NCBI GenBank assembly: GCA_013399015.1
Contig: VWZX01008936.1
Location: 4,663,126 to 4,727,125, forward strand
DNA: 64,000 bases
Direction: 5' to 3'
Source: Galbula dea
Lineage: Eukaryota > Chordata > Aves > Piciformes > Galbulidae
Part shown: in pieces, positions 26,094 through 37,246 of the stretch
Numbering within the stretch: position 1 is the first letter of the stretch
Layout of the letters: the number at the start of each line of letters is the position of its first letter
Position numbers and translations under genes: made by a program
The notes under the pieces: model-generated
What the model was told of the DNA's origin: nothing
What the model saw: the letters and a program-made list of their open reading frames with translations, nothing else
The model's database searches: none

Positions 26094-29000
26094 AAATAAT
26101 AAGCAAAATGAAAAGCATAGGTGGAAATAAGTGGGGTTTTTTCTGGAAGATCTTGGTTTTAGTAATTTTTTAAACTGAAACCATCTCCTAGAACTGTTCC
26201 TCGAGAATTTTCTGTTTCTTGACTCAGAATGAATTTTTATTCACTGATTTGAACCAATAACATGGAAAAATAATTTTAAATTATTCAAATTACTGAAATG
26301 ACATATATTTATGATCCAAACCATGCTGTTTTGGTTTATTGTTTTATAAGCATTCTTGAGATGTGTTGTTGTTTCAGGGTGGGATTATTTATTACTTTTA
26401 AGTTTTGTAATTGCAATTTAGGGGAGGAAAATGCTTTCTTTCAAAGCTGAACATGATTCTGCAACATATAGAAACAATGGATGAGGCATCTGAAGTGTCT
26501 TTCACAATCATGAGTTAAATCACCAGTTTTGGGGGGGCGTTATATACTCAGAATATATTTCTTTGGTTAACATTACTAGAAGATATTGTCAGAGGCATTG
26601 TAAGAGCCAGGATGCTTTAAGAAAAGAAGGCTGGTGTCATTTTTACCTCATAGTATTTTTGCTGTTGGATGTATAATGATAAATATGGGACAAAATTCTA
26701 TTCTACTGCAGGTATTCTAGACAATATTAGGCAAGTATTTTTCATGATTTCCAGAGAAGTCAAATGTCCACAGTGTCTCCTTAATTTCAAGCAAGGCTAC
26801 AAGCATCTGGATTTTATTAACCTTTATATACTTCATTTCTTTGTTTTAGTACAGAACAACTCATACAATTCCCAGGAAAGAAAGAAGACTTAAATATTAC
26901 CAAAGCAGGTGATTTTTAGAATCCTGCATCACTGTGAAACAGCATGATCTGATGTAGGGTACCTCTGCATGAGTTTCTGTTGTCAAATAATTTCTTTACA
27001 CAGGTTATTCATAGTTAACAAAATGCAGCATGGTAGCTTTTGGTTGAACAAGCGAGCCTGAAGAGTTGGCTGTCTCCTTGACTGCAGAGAGCAATAGCCT
27101 TTTCCTATACAGCAGCTGCATTGTGCTTTTGAAGATCTTGGATTCTATTTTGATACCAAGTGTGTGGTGTTTTGGAAGGCAAAAGCACTCAGTAGCTATC
27201 TGTTCTCTGCAATGATAGAAAAGCAGGGCTTTCCAGGTTTCTTGATCTTATTGTTATTTATATTTTAGTAAACAAGTATTTTATTGTTGATGTGTGGGTG
27301 TTCAGCTGTCACAGTAGTGTCTGAGAATATTAGCCAGTTTATAGCTGCTGTGTGTCTGTTGTCTGCTATTCCTGTTCTATATACAATCACCTCACTCTTC
27401 TATTGCAGCTTCTCAATTTTACTACATAAACACATCTTTTATCATATTGTTTATCCATGCATGGAGCAAGAAAATAATCTGACTGCACCATTCTGGACCT
27501 CTTGACATTTAAAGAGAGTTGGGATTTAGACAGACCATATAAGGAATTGCACTATTCAAGATGCGAAGTGATTAAGATGTGAACAAGGATTTCAGCAGAA
27601 GCAAGGTCAAGGTAAAGATGAACTCAAGCAGAATTTCAGAGGTGGGAATAAGGAATGTGGGAAAGGTAGTTTGGTGCTATGAAAAAGCAGTTTATTGTTT
27701 TCAGTTTTGCACTGCCGGGATAGAAATATAAAGGCTTTTAATATCTTTTAATTATGCCATGTTAGTCGGAGCACAGAGATGCCAAACCCTTAGTGATGCA
27801 TTGTTGTAGTTTCCTTTGCTTTGTTTTAATTTCTGTGCTTCTCCTTCCTCCCAATGCTTTTCCCTATATTCTTTTGCTATATGCTTGATTTTAATATTTT
27901 ATATAAACAAATCTCTTTGTTTTGTAATTTTCATTTACTTCTGTTCTCAGTAATTCAAAAACTCTTCCTAATGGCAAAGGAGTCACCACAGCTATTACTC
28001 CCCGTGTCTGATACCAGCAAGAAACAACACTTCCATGGAAATAATGTGCAATTTTCAGGTCAGATTTGTTTTGTTTTTCTGATTTTTCTGTCCTCCTATA
28101 GTGGCTTTTTCATAAAGATAGCTTGTAGGTATTAGGTCTGCTGGTGGAAAAATTCTGTTCCCAGCCACTGTGAGAATCTCAGCCCTCCAAGGTACTGATG
28201 GCATATGGAGGAAAGTAGAAAGAACATTTTCCAATTCCCTTCTCCCACTTTCCATGGCACACTTTCTTCCACTGAGTATTTCTGCATAACACCTTCTTAT
28301 CTAGAGACGAGCAGTACTTCTGATAACAGAAAAAGTTAAAATAAACCAACATTTTACTGGATAAGTACTCATTGTGCTAACCTTCTGTCCATTCTTTGTA
28401 TCGTATTACTAGCGTAGACACTATTAGTGAAAAATCATAAAGCTTTATGTAATAATGTCAATTCCTTGAAACACAATTTGGGAGAAAATTTTTTATTTAA
28501 ATGTCCTGGAATTGTCAAGACATCTTGTTTTGGTATCTTAGACAATGCACTCTTTTCACTGCCCTCTTTTCAGACTTTTTTCTTTTGACTGTCTTTAAAC
28601 ATTATCTTTCATACTGTAACATGATACAAAAAAAACATCTTAACTAACTGAATGTAAAACTTACCTTTTTTGTATTTTTGATGCCCCAAAGCTTAAAAAT
28701 ATTTGGGCATTTTGCTCCTGGTTGGAGTTTTAAAACACTTTGTAATGGGAAATTTTTCATTGTCTTTGTGGCTTTTATTGGCTCTGGGCATCTGCATCAG
28801 GAGGAAAATAATTTTTGAGTCCAAGTTCCTGATCCCATATTCTCCTTCAGTTTAAGCACCCTCACTGATTACCACTGTTCATTTAAACAGGGGGGAGGCA
28901 ACCTCTTCAGAAGCTCTGTTCACAAGCTGAACTCCATTAGGGCTCTTAGAGAAGATTCAGTCACTCTGTTGATGAGAGACAGTGCGAGCAGCACCAAGTT

Positions 29001-29908
29001 ACTCTTTCACATGTTATTGAGCATGCGCTATGCTAAGTCTTGCTAACAGCAGGAGAAAGGTACCTCCCACTCCACTTCCTTCCCCACTGATAAATTGCCA
29101 GCGCAGCTTTAAGTCAACAACCTTAAATGCCATCAGGAAACCGGTTGGTGGCCAGTGTAGATCTCAGTGAGACTAACTGTTTTGCAAACCTGTCATACTG
29201 CAACAATTTCAATTTCTGACGGGGTGGGCTACTATGAAGTAGAGAGGATGAAGACACACACAATGGTAATGAAGTCTGTGCTTGAGGGAAGAGCTTGCAC
29301 CACAGACCTAAGAACAGGAACATGCATTGTAAGACTAGGAATGGTTACAAAGATGTTGTTCATCTTTCCCTTCCTCCCTCCCAGTTTTTCACCAGCTTGA
29401 AACCTAACCACAGAGTCAGACTGCCAACACAAGTAACAAAGGGCTCATCTCTTTTGACAAAGAGCAAGCCAAGCCATACTTCTTATTCCTTTCCAAAACA
29501 TCTAACTCTCTGGCACCTATGTGAAGTTCAGCCAGTGTGCTGTTACACATGTGCAATCCTCTTCTGTGTGCAAGATAAAGTTTTCCACTCCTTCAACCAG
29601 AATGGAAATAGAGCTGAACGTGAGAAGTGCTTCAAGAAATTGTGAATTTTCCTGTTGCCTTTTAGATATCAAACACAGGGCAGGTACTTTTATAATGTCT
29701 GTTAGAATTGCCACAAAGAAAATGAACTATTGCTCCAAAGAGTACTTTGGTGACGTTCACCAGGAATGTCTGGTGAATGGGTGTCTCGTTTTCGTTATGT
29801 TTTTCCAAGAAGTAGACAGATTATTTTACTAGTGCAATCATATCCCTCTTGAATATCAATATTACCTCCTCCTGCTAGACATTTAACCCACTTAGTAGTC
29901 TTAGCACC

Positions 29909-30055
29909 AAGTCCAATGGAGTTCAAGAAACATTTGGACAACACTTTCAGGCACATGGTGTGATTCTTGGGTTGTCCTCTATAAGTTAAGGAGCTGGACT
30001 AGATGACCCTAGTGTGTCCCTTCCAGCTGAGTAGATACTGTGATACTATGAAAAT
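29909..30055 (+). mobile_element. CR1 LINE, 3'-end fragment, sense orientation
   Basis: The sequence reads as the CR1 3' end in the forward direction. It has GGAGTTCAAGAAACATTTGG, then a stretch like the CR1 ACATGGTGTGATTCTTGGG segment, then GGAGCTGGACTAGATGACCC, GTCCCTTCCAGCT, and an imperfect TACTGTGATACTATGA tail corresponding to the short direct repeats that end CR1. Only about 150 bases survive, consistent with severe 5' truncation typical of CR1. The element has no coding capacity. Subfamily cannot be assigned by eye. Confidence 0.88.
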
Positions 30056-30415
30056 TGCCAATGTCTGGATGATCCCAGAGTCTTGATCTAAAGACTTTAG
30101 AAACCGTATGCATTCTGGTGAAGGTTGCAAGGCATAAACATAATAATTCTGCCAAAAATGTCTTGGGACTTCAGACTCAGGAATTCTTGATCTTAAATTG
30201 CTGGGATTGTTTTGGGAGGATGGTGCAGAGATATATTTCAAATGCCTTCATAATTGTGTATTTTACTAGAGACTGTAGCACAGGTTGGCTAACATGTTTT
30301 TGGGGGATGAAAAATATCCCTGTTAATATAGATTTTAAAATGCTGTGAAGCTCTTGGTGACAGCAAAATGAATATTCTAAATTGGTGCCAACACAACTTC
30401 ATATGCTGGTGCTCA

Positions 30416-30481
30416 CACTTTTTTTCTTTTTTTCTGTTTTTCTTTTTTCCTTCTTTTCTTTTTTTTTTCTTTCTATTTTTG
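30416..30481 (+). repeat. T-rich polypyrimidine tract
   Basis: About 65 bases of T with interspersed C and only two or three purines, lying between two CR1 fragments. It may be simple expansion or the complement of an old A-rich tail. No retroposed body is recognised beside it. Confidence 0.85.
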
Positions 30482-30582
30482 TAATTAATTTTCCAAATCT
30501 GCAACGATAAAGAGAAAAGGAATTTTGCTGCTGAATTCAAGCATAAACGGGTGTTATCCAGAGGCTAAATTCTTTTCCTGCT

Positions 30583-30830
30583 TAACATAAGAACATAAGA
30601 GGCATACTGGTTCAGAACAAAGGTCAGTGTAGCCCAATATCCTGGCTCCAACAATAGGTGTGAGTATGCAGGGAGGAGTAGAGAACTGGCCTCCTGTATC
30701 TGGTGGCTCCCCCTAAGTATTCTTCCAGCTTACAGCTACTCTTGGCTGAAGAATTTCCTGAAATGGGTATAGTTTCAAAGTGGTTTAAAACCCTTTATAC
30801 ATTCCTGTCCTACAGTCTTGCTCAGTCTCC
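30583..30830 (-). mobile_element. Old CR1-like LINE 3'-end fragment, antisense
   Basis: The left end reads TAACATAAGAACATAAGA then GGCATACTGGTTCAGAAC and GTGTAGCCCAATATCCTG. These correspond to the reverse complement of the 3' end of old amniote CR1 copies, whose tail repeats TTATGTTC and whose terminal segment predicts a TAGCCCAGTATCCTG-type antisense word. Similarity fades after about 30750, although words such as CTCCCCCTAAGTATTC and CCCCTTGAGGCTATGG suggest a longer decayed copy. It belongs to an older group than the avian copies at 32241 and 63886 and lies opposite to the fragment at 29909. Confidence 0.75.
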
Positions 30831-31720
30831 CCTTGAGGCTATGGGAACTTACAGTGACTACTAACTGATGCCAAATGGGAGTTGAGCACCTGGATTTTGT
30901 GGAAAAAAGTGATTAATGTCATTAGGGACTCAAGGGTAATACTTTATCTGTATCTTCATTAATACAATGGTTCCAGAACAAATCTGGTGATTTACAAGTA
31001 CATGATAAGAAGTGAGGATATGTTCAAAGTATTAACATGTTTTCTTTAAAATATCTGTGCAGGCATCGTGATCTGAGACAAAAAAATCAGAGTGAGTTTT
31101 AGCAGGGTAGGACACTAATAAACTGTTGATGACTGTTGATGAAAAAGTAGCCTGTGGGCTGAATGAGTAGCTACTCAAACTGTTCAGGCAGGGTGCTAGA
31201 GGTAAAGAAATAGGTGATTATCTTTGAATGATGCTGTTCTGAATAAGAGGAAAATAACCAACAGAAGCCCATGGACATTCTTCAGTCTTGCCAAGAAGTA
31301 GCAGCATATGAAATGATATACCTGTTCAGTGGCAAATTCCAGTTAGATTGCTCTCAGACCAGAGTACAGATTCTTGCATCTCTCTTCAATTTCTCAAATC
31401 TTTCCTTTTCCTTTTTTTTTTCCAGTGAAATTTATCCATTGTTTATAATTACATAAATGAGTGACATGATCTCAGAAAGTTAATTATATTTCCCCATATT
31501 TGGTGAACATGCAATATGAATCAAATGCGAAGATATATATAACAAATCTTCCTGACTGTAAGTGCTTGCAAACAACAAAGACACTTGAATATTCTAATGA
31601 CAGGGCTTGTATAAGGACCTACATGGCTAGGCAGAGTAAATCTTTTCTTTTCTATGCCTACTGTAACCAGTCGTATCTCCTGCTGTTCTGAATCACTAGG
31701 TTCAAATCATTGCCTTCCAA
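30831..31720. other. Unique non-coding DNA between CR1 fragments
   Basis: I see no gene and no clearly recognisable repeat. An 11-base duplication (ACTGTTGATG) appears around 31122-31142. A T-rich run lies at about 31411-31422. Confidence 0.5.
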
Positions 31721-31840
31721 GAATGTTGTAGTTGGAAATGTTGAAGACAGAAAAACTCTAATGGGTCATTTTGGACAGCCTCCCGCCAGGACTTGATTAT
31801 TCCCTCTGGAGCTATGTTAGTGCTTGATGAACAGCAACAC
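31721..31840 (-). mobile_element. Possible degraded CR1 3'-end fragment, antisense
   Basis: Words including GTTGTAGTTGGAAATG, GGGTCATTTTGGACAGCCTCC and GGACTTGATTATTCCCT resemble, in order, the antisense 3' end of older CR1 families (GGTTGGAAGGGAC, GGTCATCTAGTCCAGCCTCC, CAGGATTGTTCCCT). The match is loose, and I call it only because the order and spacing fit. A RepeatMasker hit to a CR1 consensus would confirm it. Confidence 0.4.
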
Positions 31841-32240
31841 TATCCACAAATGAGGCAATGTTGTCCACAAACACAGATGAGCAGAAAGAAGGGACTGGTG
31901 AATGTGGTCAACAAATAATTTCCTCTGTAGCCTGTGCTTTTATTCTGTGCTGTATTTAATTTTATTCCTCACATTGGAAATACAAGAAAAGGAAGGCTTA
32001 TTTGAAAAGCTCCAGGAGAAACCAGACTGCTGAATTTATCAGTTGTGTTGGTTTCATTGTGTTTGAGTAGTGACAAGTAGTCTAAAGTAACCACAACCAA
32101 ATGATTCTCAGACATCTGCACATTTTCTCTCTCATGCTCTGTTGTGTTTTGTTGGGTTTTTTTCTATGAGTGTGTGCATTTTGTAAGGTGGGAGATATTC
32201 TATTACATATTGGTAAGTTTGCTGTTTCCCTCAAAGGATG

Positions 32241-32422
32241 TCATAGAATGGCTCAGGTTGGAAGGGACCTTAAAGATCATCTAGTTCCAACCCCCCTGCC
32301 ATTGGCAGGGACGCCATATGCACTAGACCAGGTCATCCAGGGCCATATCCAGCCTGGCCTTAAACACTGCCAGGGATGGGGCCTCCACAACTTCTCTGGC
32401 CAACCTGTTCCATGTCTCATTT
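32241..32422 (-). mobile_element. CR1 LINE, 3'-end fragment, antisense
   Basis: This is a clear avian CR1 3' end on the minus strand. The window reads TCATAGAATGGCTCAGGTTG, GAAGGGACCTTAAAGATCAT, CTAGTTCCAACCCCCCTGCC, then GGGGCCTCCACAACTTCTCT and CCAACCTGTTCCATG. Terminal CR1 sequence is at the left because the element points left. About 180 bases remain and the 5' part is missing. The copy is little diverged, so it is younger than the neighbours at 30583 and 31721. An 84-codon + strand frame overlapping it is accidental. Confidence 0.96.
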
Positions 32423-33244
32423 GATCAACAGATTGTTCCTAGTGTCTGATAACTTATGAATCCTCACTGACGTCATCTGATTACACAGCTAGCTATTTTT
32501 CCAATGAGAACATTAGTAAGATTGTTTCAGTCAGGGTGAGGACTATAATCTTAATTTCTGGGGACAGTGGAGTCATGTTTTTGAGCTACAGTTGTCATAT
32601 TTGTTACCTGAACAAAGTGTCAAATGTGCTGAAGACATTTTTAAACTGATGTGTAGAAAGGTGCTGAGCCCCCTCCATGGTTGGTAAAATCTTCTGATGG
32701 TGTGAGAGCCAGATGAAGAAAGGGGATAGTCAGTGTTGGTCTTTAGTGTTCACTTTTAATGAAATTTTCCAAGCTTTTAGTATCGGTATTCTTGATCTGC
32801 AAGTCCTTTAGAGTACTTAATGGTTTCTGCCTATGCCCACGGCAGTAACTATGAATGTTTTTATCTAATCTACTTGGTGATGAAGCTGTATTCAATTTCA
32901 TCTTGTGATTAGATCTCTGCAATGCACCTACATCCAGTTACATGGAGACCAGAGACAAACTTCAGCTGTAGTTTATTTGTGAAGGGGTATTTTATGAACA
33001 GCCTGCTATGCTTCCACTCTGTTTCTCAAAAAGAATTTTTTACTGGGCTTTCCCCCTTAAATAGTTATGATCCTTGCTATAGAAACCATCTCCCTTTTTA
33101 TGTGATTCTGTGTCAGTGAAGATAAGCTGATACGCCTTGAGGGACCAGGAATGTGTCAACCTTGACTCTAATAGATGGTTCATTGGCCAGTGGAGCTATA
33201 CATCTTAAAGTCTTTCCTGAACAGTAGGCTCTCGGGTAACATTT

Positions 33245-33268
33245 TTGGGTAAACTCAAGTTTACCCAA
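33245..33268. repeat. Inverted repeat, 11-bp arms with 2-base spacer
   Basis: The arm TTGGGTAAACT is followed by CA and the exact reverse complement AGTTTACCCAA. Each arm contains GTAAAC, the core recognised by forkhead proteins, so the site could be a paired FOX motif. It could equally be a chance palindrome or a small insertion relic. Confidence 0.9.
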
Positions 33269-34209
33269 GATTTGGGAACTAGGGAAAGATGCCTATAGAG
33301 TATGATGACAACTAGGCATTTTTATAATTTTAACTGTGAGAATTTGAGAGTATCCTTGCTCTGGTGGCAGTCAGTGATGGTTGAACATTGAGTCTAGATA
33401 GGCATATTTTTATATTCTGGAATAAAAAAGGAGAGACATACTCTGCTGAACCACAAATCTTTCTCAAAAGCCAATTTCTCCATTCTACCTGTGTTATACC
33501 TAATGTGCTTGGGGCTATATTTTCATGTATGCAAATAAATTATTCTTAAATAAAATCAAATCATGTATGTGTGATAAATGGTGTTTTATGTTGCTAACTA
33601 GCCAGTTTTTGTAGGTCTCCAATTCTGGTTTCAAACATATCTATTGTAGTAGGTAATATTTAAGACTGAGTGTTCTACTTTCTACATCTTTTCTGTGTTA
33701 CTTTTGCTGCTTCCCTGGCAAAGCATAACAAAGATATGTGGTACATATCCTCTCAGGACTCATGGCCAAGGAAAAGTTGTTTCTCTAGAAAAAATATCTT
33801 TCTTCTGTGGTGGTCTCAGAAAGAATCAGATTTGCTCTAGTTGGTTAAAGGGCTACATGTCTCACATTAAAACTATCAGCCCTTTCATTTAGGAAAACAT
33901 CTAAATTCAGGACATTCTTCTTCCCTTTCCTGAACTGAACTTAGATACTGACGGGACTTAGGTATGTGGTGTCCTGAAATGAAATATTCTCCTCGGTTGG
34001 AGCCCAGGTGGAGAGGAGTAACGGGATGGATGGGGCAAAGGTTTAATGTGCTGGCAACCCAGTAGGTGTGCAGAGAGAACAGCCTGGATAATTGTACCAA
34101 AGCTCCAAGAGAACCTACAGAGACTATCCAGAGCCCACTGCTGTTGATGGCAGAAGTCTCTACCCGTTCAACAGGAGCAGGCTCAGGCCCAGTGTTTGTA
34201 AAACGTAGG

Positions 34210-34229
34210 CTATCCCCTATAGGGGATAG
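34210..34229. repeat. Perfect 20-bp palindrome
   Basis: CTATCCCCTATAGGGGATAG equals its own reverse complement over all 20 bases and stops at a G/T mismatch on the outer flank. About 0.06 such sites are expected by chance in 64 kb of random sequence (64,000/4^10). No transposon terminal structure was recognised around it. Confidence 0.95.
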
Positions 34230-34879
34230 TGTAGGTTTGTTACACAAAGATGATGACTGTAATATTTTATATGACTTTTCTCTGAAGTGAATATTCTTCT
34301 TATTTGTTGAGTAGAATTGCTCGTTTTTCTCCTTTTTGCATTTACACAAAGTACCTTTTCTTTTTCTTGTCTTCTTAGGTAGGATTTTCTGTCAGCATGT
34401 TTTATTTGGGCAGTAGCAAGTGATACTGATGGATCTTACTCTTTCCTTTCTTTTTCTGTTGGAAAATACCTGCAGCATAGAACAGCCTTAGAAAAGTCAA
34501 GTGAGAGCTTGTGTGCTGTGATGTGCCATAGTAATAAATACATTCTAGTGTACACCGAGCAGAATAAATACATTATATTTTACAACATGTGTATTTACAT
34601 ATCCTACCTTTTCTTTATTACTACAGAGCATACACTTAAAAACATCACATGTATCATAAAATACATCAATTCGTGTATGTCTGGTATAGTAGCAGCAGAG
34701 TCTGCTATGTTAATAACAATAATCCTGAATATGTAAATCCCCCCACTTTTTATAACCAGTGCTTTAGGTTGCATTTACTGTAAACAAAGATGTATTTTTG
34801 GGGGCAGTTGATTTGAGTTTATTGTTTATGTAAATCTCTCAGAATGTGACATAGCCAGATAGCTTCCTATGTTGTGCTG

Positions 34880-35400
34880 ATCCACATTTTAGGCCAGCAG
34901 CCAAAGTATTTTATCTTTTACTTCATTATAGTGATCTTCCAATTAGCTGTGGTCTGTAATACCCTGATTTTGGTGGCAGTGGTTTGGGGAGGATTGTTTG
35001 ATAGTTCTGCTCGAGAGGCAAAATGAGGGGCCTTATTATAGAAAGTGCAGAGGTTGTGCAGTAGCTGAGTTCTGTTGCAAAGTTTGCCGATAAGGGAAAA
35101 CTGGCCCTTGAGCATCCATTCTATTCTGTATATTAACACTTCTAATCTGCACTGCTGATAAAACTGCAAGCCATTTGCCTTTGGAGGAATTAGTTCTGCC
35201 TCACTTGTGTAACCAGGCGATGGTGATTAACCTTTAAACTGTCCAATATTCTCAGCAGACTCCTGCTCCAGATTAGAAACTATTTAGTTATGACCAACTA
35301 AATTAACAACATTCCCTCCTCTGAAGAATAAGATTTGGAAGGTATGCATTTTAAGGTGGAATGTGGATAATGTCCTTGTTTATTGAACACTTTTGCTACA
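34880..35400. promoter_or_regulatory. Candidate conserved non-coding element
   Basis: This is non-repetitive, non-coding DNA with words such as TTCCAATTAGCTGTGG (homeodomain plus RUNX-like), GCCGATAAGGG (GATA), GGCGATGGTGATTAACC and GACCAACTAAATTAAC. The density of recognisable motif cores resembles developmental enhancers. This is inference without alignment support. Confidence 0.25.
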
Positions 35401-36239
35401 TAAAATGTATCTGTCATTTAAGAAGAAAAAGAAAGGAAAGAGGGAGTTTGATTTCAGATTGAAACAATCTACTCTTCATTATGTATATAAGGTGATTTGG
35501 TTGAATTTGGCTTAGTGTGCTGCGTTAGATGGTTGAGACCTGTGTCTGACTTTTCATTCTTAACTAAAACTTATGGTACAGGGCATAAAATGGGCAGGAT
35601 GGTGCTCTGGTATGGGCAGAAGTTTATGGAAAAGATTTCTTTTCTTTGAAAGGAAAGGCAATGATCTCAGTTATTCGGACGAGTAATTTTTGGGAGTTTA
35701 CTAACCTTCCTGTCACAATCAGGCAAAACAAAAGGGTTTGTACATGGTGGTTACAGACAGACATCCAATAGACTTTAGCTGCTCTGATAACCTAGTACTG
35801 TACCATTGTATCTACATATTTTAAATGTGTAATTTATCAATTGAAATATACCCTTCAATACATGTGCATTAAAAGAAAAGAGCAAGGGCAATTATGTAAT
35901 AGTATAGTGTTTGTCTGATGTGCCTTAAATCCCCATATTGTTATTCCTTGCTGAATAACACATACAAAATCCCTGTTAGCAATGTTTTCTGTTTTACCAG
36001 TTTTATATTAGCTGCCTCCTTAAAAATTGCTAATCTAGATACTACATTAGTAGGATGTCAGTCAAACTGCAATCCACAGTGAAGCCTTCTTCATATACCA
36101 ATTTAAATCATTCATGGTCCTTTCTTTGGCATTATTCAAAAGATCATAATAATTTTCTTGTGCCCACAGCACAAAAAAATCAATTATTTCCCCACAAAGA
36201 CTTGAAAGTACTTAGCGAGTGCTGTAAGAAAAGCTGAGG
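35401..36239. other. Unique non-coding DNA
   Basis: AT-rich, without a credible coding frame (the longest is 60 codons) and without a recognised repeat. Confidence 0.6.
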
Positions 36240-37060
36240 GTTATATCAAATTGAAATTGCACTCATTACACACAACACAATTAGTTGCCACTAGTCTGGC
36301 CGGTGCTTTAATTCTGAATGGCATATCTTTATTATTACAGAAACAAGCATGCAAATGGCATTGTTCAGGATTTGCAGAAATCAATAGGATATAGTGCTGT
36401 GTGTTTGGTGGCCACTGTCACTCAGTCTGCTGTGGATTTGAGATAATGTGTGTATTTGAATTAATGAAGGGAACGTGAGACATCATAAGTGACACCCAAA
36501 TAAAAGAAATGGGTACATGATATTTGTAATTATTCTACTTGTGTTTTTGTTGTAAATACTTGTGCTTTTTGTTTTTTAATCAAAGGATTAATTGCATTTT
36601 AATAAGGCATTATGATTTTCAGAGCTTTAGTTAATTAAAACTTGTAGTATATAATTATGAAGTGATGCTGAGATTTGTCTAAAGATCACCCATACATTTA
36701 GAATATGTATATTTTCCCTTGTTAAGCAGTTGCTACATTTTGGGGGGAGGATGAATTATATTAAATGTTTGAAAAATTATGACAGTTCCAAATGGATTTC
36801 TATAAATGGCAGCTAGGAATGTAGGTTATGTTGTTGGACAAATAGAAGTGGAGGAACTACTGGGATTGGAAACACTTTTTGACTGTGGTGCTGGAATATT
36901 CATTTGCACAAATGTTAGCTTTCAGCCACAGGAGTAAGAACAGATGTATATGTTCAATGTATCATATCATTCCGCCCATTAGGTCCCAGTGAAATTGCTG
37001 CAGTTTGAAATTCTGAGTATGGACCATAAATATTCACTGGTGGTAGGTGGTAGAGATCAT
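36240..37060. promoter_or_regulatory. Candidate conserved non-coding element, AT-rich
   Basis: The stretch combines many homeodomain-like cores (CACAATTAGTTGCC, GGATTAATTGC, TTAGTTAATTAAAAC), ATGCAAAT (octamer, at 36352-36359) and SOX/TCF-like AATCAAAGG (about 36580). No transposon or frame explains it. The octamer and the neighbouring homeodomain words sit within about 350 bases. Regulatory function is inferred only. Confidence 0.3.
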
Positions 37061-37102
37061 TTTTTATGTGACAAAAGGGTTTTAAAAGAAGGGAGAAAGT
37101 AG

Positions 37103-37122
37103 GTGTGCGTGTGTGTGTGTGT
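37103..37122 (+). repeat. (GT)n microsatellite
   Basis: GTGTGCGTGTGTGTGTGTGT, ten dinucleotide units with one GC interruption. Confidence 0.9.
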
Positions 37123-37215
37123 ACAGACAGCTTTATATATCAACTTGTTCCCTTAATAGAGATTAATATTCCTGGCACAAAGTTTTAATCACTCACAATC
37201 TAACCTGGAAAATAC

Positions 37216-37246
<31 letters not shown>
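37216..37246 (+). repeat. (CTAT)n tetranucleotide microsatellite
   Basis: Uninterrupted CTAT repeats over 31 bases, nearly eight units. Being pure, it is likely to be polymorphic in the population. Confidence 0.95.

Larger units (their letters stand above)
21348..29908. other. Unique non-coding DNA, no gene recognised
   Basis: Open frames stay near or below about 116 codons and none has a recognisable domain. T/G-rich or A/C-rich tracts occur at 21812-21912, 25315-25379 and 26042-26093, and a short TA repeat lies near 23637-23647. I identified no named transposon. Confidence 0.6.
32423..34879. other. Unique non-coding DNA with two long inverted repeats
   Basis: No gene is recognised. A 154-codon minus-strand frame (33885-34349) has no recognisable domain and shares the interval with a 74-codon + strand frame, so I do not call it. 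Two unusually long perfect palindromic sequences lie at 33245-33268 and 34210-34229 and are listed separately. Confidence 0.55.

Noticed and set aside
33885..34349. 154-codon minus-strand open frame as a gene
   Set aside because: It contains the 20-base palindrome, shows no recognisable domain and overlaps a + strand frame of 74 codons.
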